A stretch of 6,227 nt of DNA from Ruminococcaceae bacterium FB2012 (GTDB lineage: Bacteria; Bacillota; Clostridia; Oscillospirales; Ruminococcaceae), in contig FMXS01000040.1 of the NCBI GenBank assembly GCA_900104495.1, forward strand, positions 1-6,227. Reading direction: 5' to 3'. How positions within the stretch are numbered: position 1 is the first letter of the stretch; every line of letters begins with the position of its first letter. The notes beneath the pieces were generated by a model that saw only the letters and a program-made list of their open reading frames with translations, was not told the DNA's origin and did not search any database. Shown piece after piece: positions 5,633-6,227 of the stretch. The position numbers and the translations under genes are program-made.

Positions 5633-5711
5633 CACAGGTTCGTCAAAGGCTACGCTTATGATATCGCCTTCGGGCTTTGCCTTTGATCTCTGCCAGCATA
5701 TCAAGGAATAA
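5625..5711 (+). pseudogene. C-terminal remnant of a third VOC gene
   Basis: In the frame ending at the TAA at 5709-5711, the DNA encodes ITDTGSSK, then LMISPSGF, then CQHIKE. This matches the C-termini of the two intact VOC proteins: 15 of 24 residues identical to residues 103-126 of the minus-strand copy, and 15 of 23 to residues 101-123 of the copy at 5730-6110. A 14-nt stretch (CAGCATATCAAGGA, 5694-5707) is identical to 6087-6100. The upstream part of this frame lies in the channel's tail and does not look like VOC. The beginning of the gene is gone, there is no usable start, and the channel's TGA (5630-5632) falls inside the remnant. Its stop is 18 bp from the next VOC gene, so it was probably once a tandem neighbour. 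The left boundary of homology is approximate. Confidence 0.8.
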
Positions 5712-5729
5712 TAGAAGGAGAAGTGCAGC

Positions 5730-6110
5730 ATGAAGATAACGACATTCAATCCGCAGATCATTACCAAAGACGCCGAGCCGCTCGTAAAGCTGTTTGAGGA
5801 ACTGGGCTTTGAAAAAAAGCACAGCCCCAAGGGCATCGGAGAAATGAATGTTGAGGGTATCCGCATGAAGGACGGGAACGGCTTTGCTCTTGACATTTCC
5901 GTGCCGGACGTGGATCTTCCGCAGGACATCGCCTCTATCCGCATGAACGTGGATAACTTTGAAGAAGCCTACGATCTGCTGGTTTCCCGCGGCTTCAGGA
6001 ATTTCTACGGCGACCGTATCGTAGAGAGAGACAGCTCAAAGTCCGCGCTGATGATAGCTCCCTCGGGCTTCTCGATCAATCTTGTTCAGCATATCAAGGA
6101 TAACGCCTGA
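5730..6110 (+). CDS. small VOC-fold (glyoxalase/bleomycin-resistance-like) protein, copy 2
   Basis: 126 residues, starting at ATG with AAGGAG (5715-5720) 9 nt upstream. It shares with the minus-strand copy the MKITTF start, ELGFE (24-28), RMK (45-47), DLPxDI (62-67), IRMNV (70-74), a helix with EEAYDLL (78-84), a SRGF turn (86-89) and the C-terminal PSGFSIN strand followed by QHIK (111-123). It diverges in the 32-44 loop and at 91-101, which probably shape the ligand pocket. As in copy 1, the usual metal-ligand positions are not occupied by His/Glu, so a non-metal binding role is more likely than glyoxalase activity (inference). No promoter is seen between the channel stop and this gene, so it may be read from the membrane-protein operon, 97 bp after the channel's stop. 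Confidence 0.88.
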   Translation: MKITTFNPQIITKDAEPLVKLFEELGFEKKHSPKGIGEMNVEGIRMKDGNGFALDISVPDVDLPQDIASIRMNVDNFEEAYDLLVSRGFRNFYGDRIVERDSSKSALMIAPSGFSINLVQHIKDNA

Positions 6111-6136
6111 GCGAGTTCTCGGGCGACAGGTCAGGC

Positions 6137-6163
6137 TGCCCGCTGCCCTTTCGGCACCGGGCG
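6137..6163 (+). terminator. GC-rich hairpin after VOC copy 2
   Basis: GCCCG (6138-6142) pairs with CGGGC (6158-6162), and TGCC (6144-6147) with GGCA (6153-6156), with one C/C mismatch and a CTTTC loop. Only CTTTG follows instead of a T run, so it is a weak terminator at best. GCCCG can alternatively pair with CGGGC at 6120-6124, so two folds compete. It could equally be part of the leader of the gene starting at 6191. Confidence 0.4.
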
Positions 6164-6190
6164 CTTTGACGTAAGGGAGGAAAAGCATTT

Positions 6191-6227
6191 ATGAACCTGC
6201 TTGAGGAAGCTATAATCTATTCGACGG
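6191..6227 (+). CDS. start of an unidentified gene (partial)
   Basis: An ATG at 6191 follows AAGGGAGG (6173-6180) with 10 nt spacing and opens a frame to the window's end, giving MNLLEEAIIYST. Twelve residues are too few for identification. The pattern of an N-terminal amphipathic helix resembles the start of HD-domain (p)ppGpp hydrolase-like proteins, but this is only an impression. The gene points the same way as VOC copy 2 and begins 80 bp after its stop. Confidence 0.6.
   Translation, partial: MNLLEEAIIYST

Noticed and set aside
1..6227. CRISPR array, tRNA/rRNA, transposase, integrase, toxin-antitoxin or known defence genes
   Set aside because: No regularly spaced repeats, no cloverleaf sequence and no matching protein motifs were seen on either strand.

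Overview
The window looks like chromosomal DNA from a gut or rumen Firmicute of the Ruminococcus/Oscillospiraceae type. The evidence is moderate GC, AAGGAGG-type ribosome sites, secreted proteins ending in an NPxTG sorting motif plus a membrane helix and basic tail, and a Ser/Glu/Pro-rich wall stalk. The taxonomic call is inference from style, not from a marker gene.

Left part (1-811). The window opens in the last 37 codons of a surface protein ending in an NPKTG sorting signal. A strong GC-rich hairpin (211-243) separates it from a convergent minus-strand gene (262-651) for a small single-module VOC-fold (glyoxalase/bleomycin-resistance-like) protein. That gene has a good promoter (TTGACG-17-TATTAT, minus strand, 783-811), a leader of about 125 nt, and several operator-like inverted repeats.

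Intergenic part (652-1120). This is a divergent control region of about 470 bp. It carries the minus promoter, inverted repeats at 898-911 and 917-964, and a strong plus-strand promoter (TTGATT-17-TGCTATAAT, 991-1019). The plus promoter leads to a leader of about 95 nt that can form two mutually exclusive hairpins, one with a C(UUCG)G loop.

Centre (1121-5632). A 696-residue secreted papain-family (C1A) cysteine peptidase comes first, with a probable lectin-like domain, a PEDSS/QPEESS stalk and an NPNTG anchor. A hairpin (3243-3280) and a possible new promoter follow. Two membrane proteins then lie only 24 bp apart: a 406-residue multi-helix protein of unknown family, and a 347-residue potassium channel with a TTIGFGD selectivity filter. 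The unknown protein also carries a GFGD sequence in a helix-loop-helix setting.

Right part (5625-6227). The end of the channel gene runs into a C-terminal remnant of another VOC gene. An intact second VOC gene (5730-6110) follows, then the start of an unidentified gene at 6191. Three related VOC sequences therefore bracket the peptidase/membrane block, two intact and one broken.

How the genes might work together: the two membrane proteins are probably co-transcribed, and the second VOC gene may be read through from them. The peptidase appears to be its own unit. Nothing here is a known defence, CRISPR or mobile system. The least explained elements are the membrane-protein pair and the broken VOC copy fused to the channel's 3' end.
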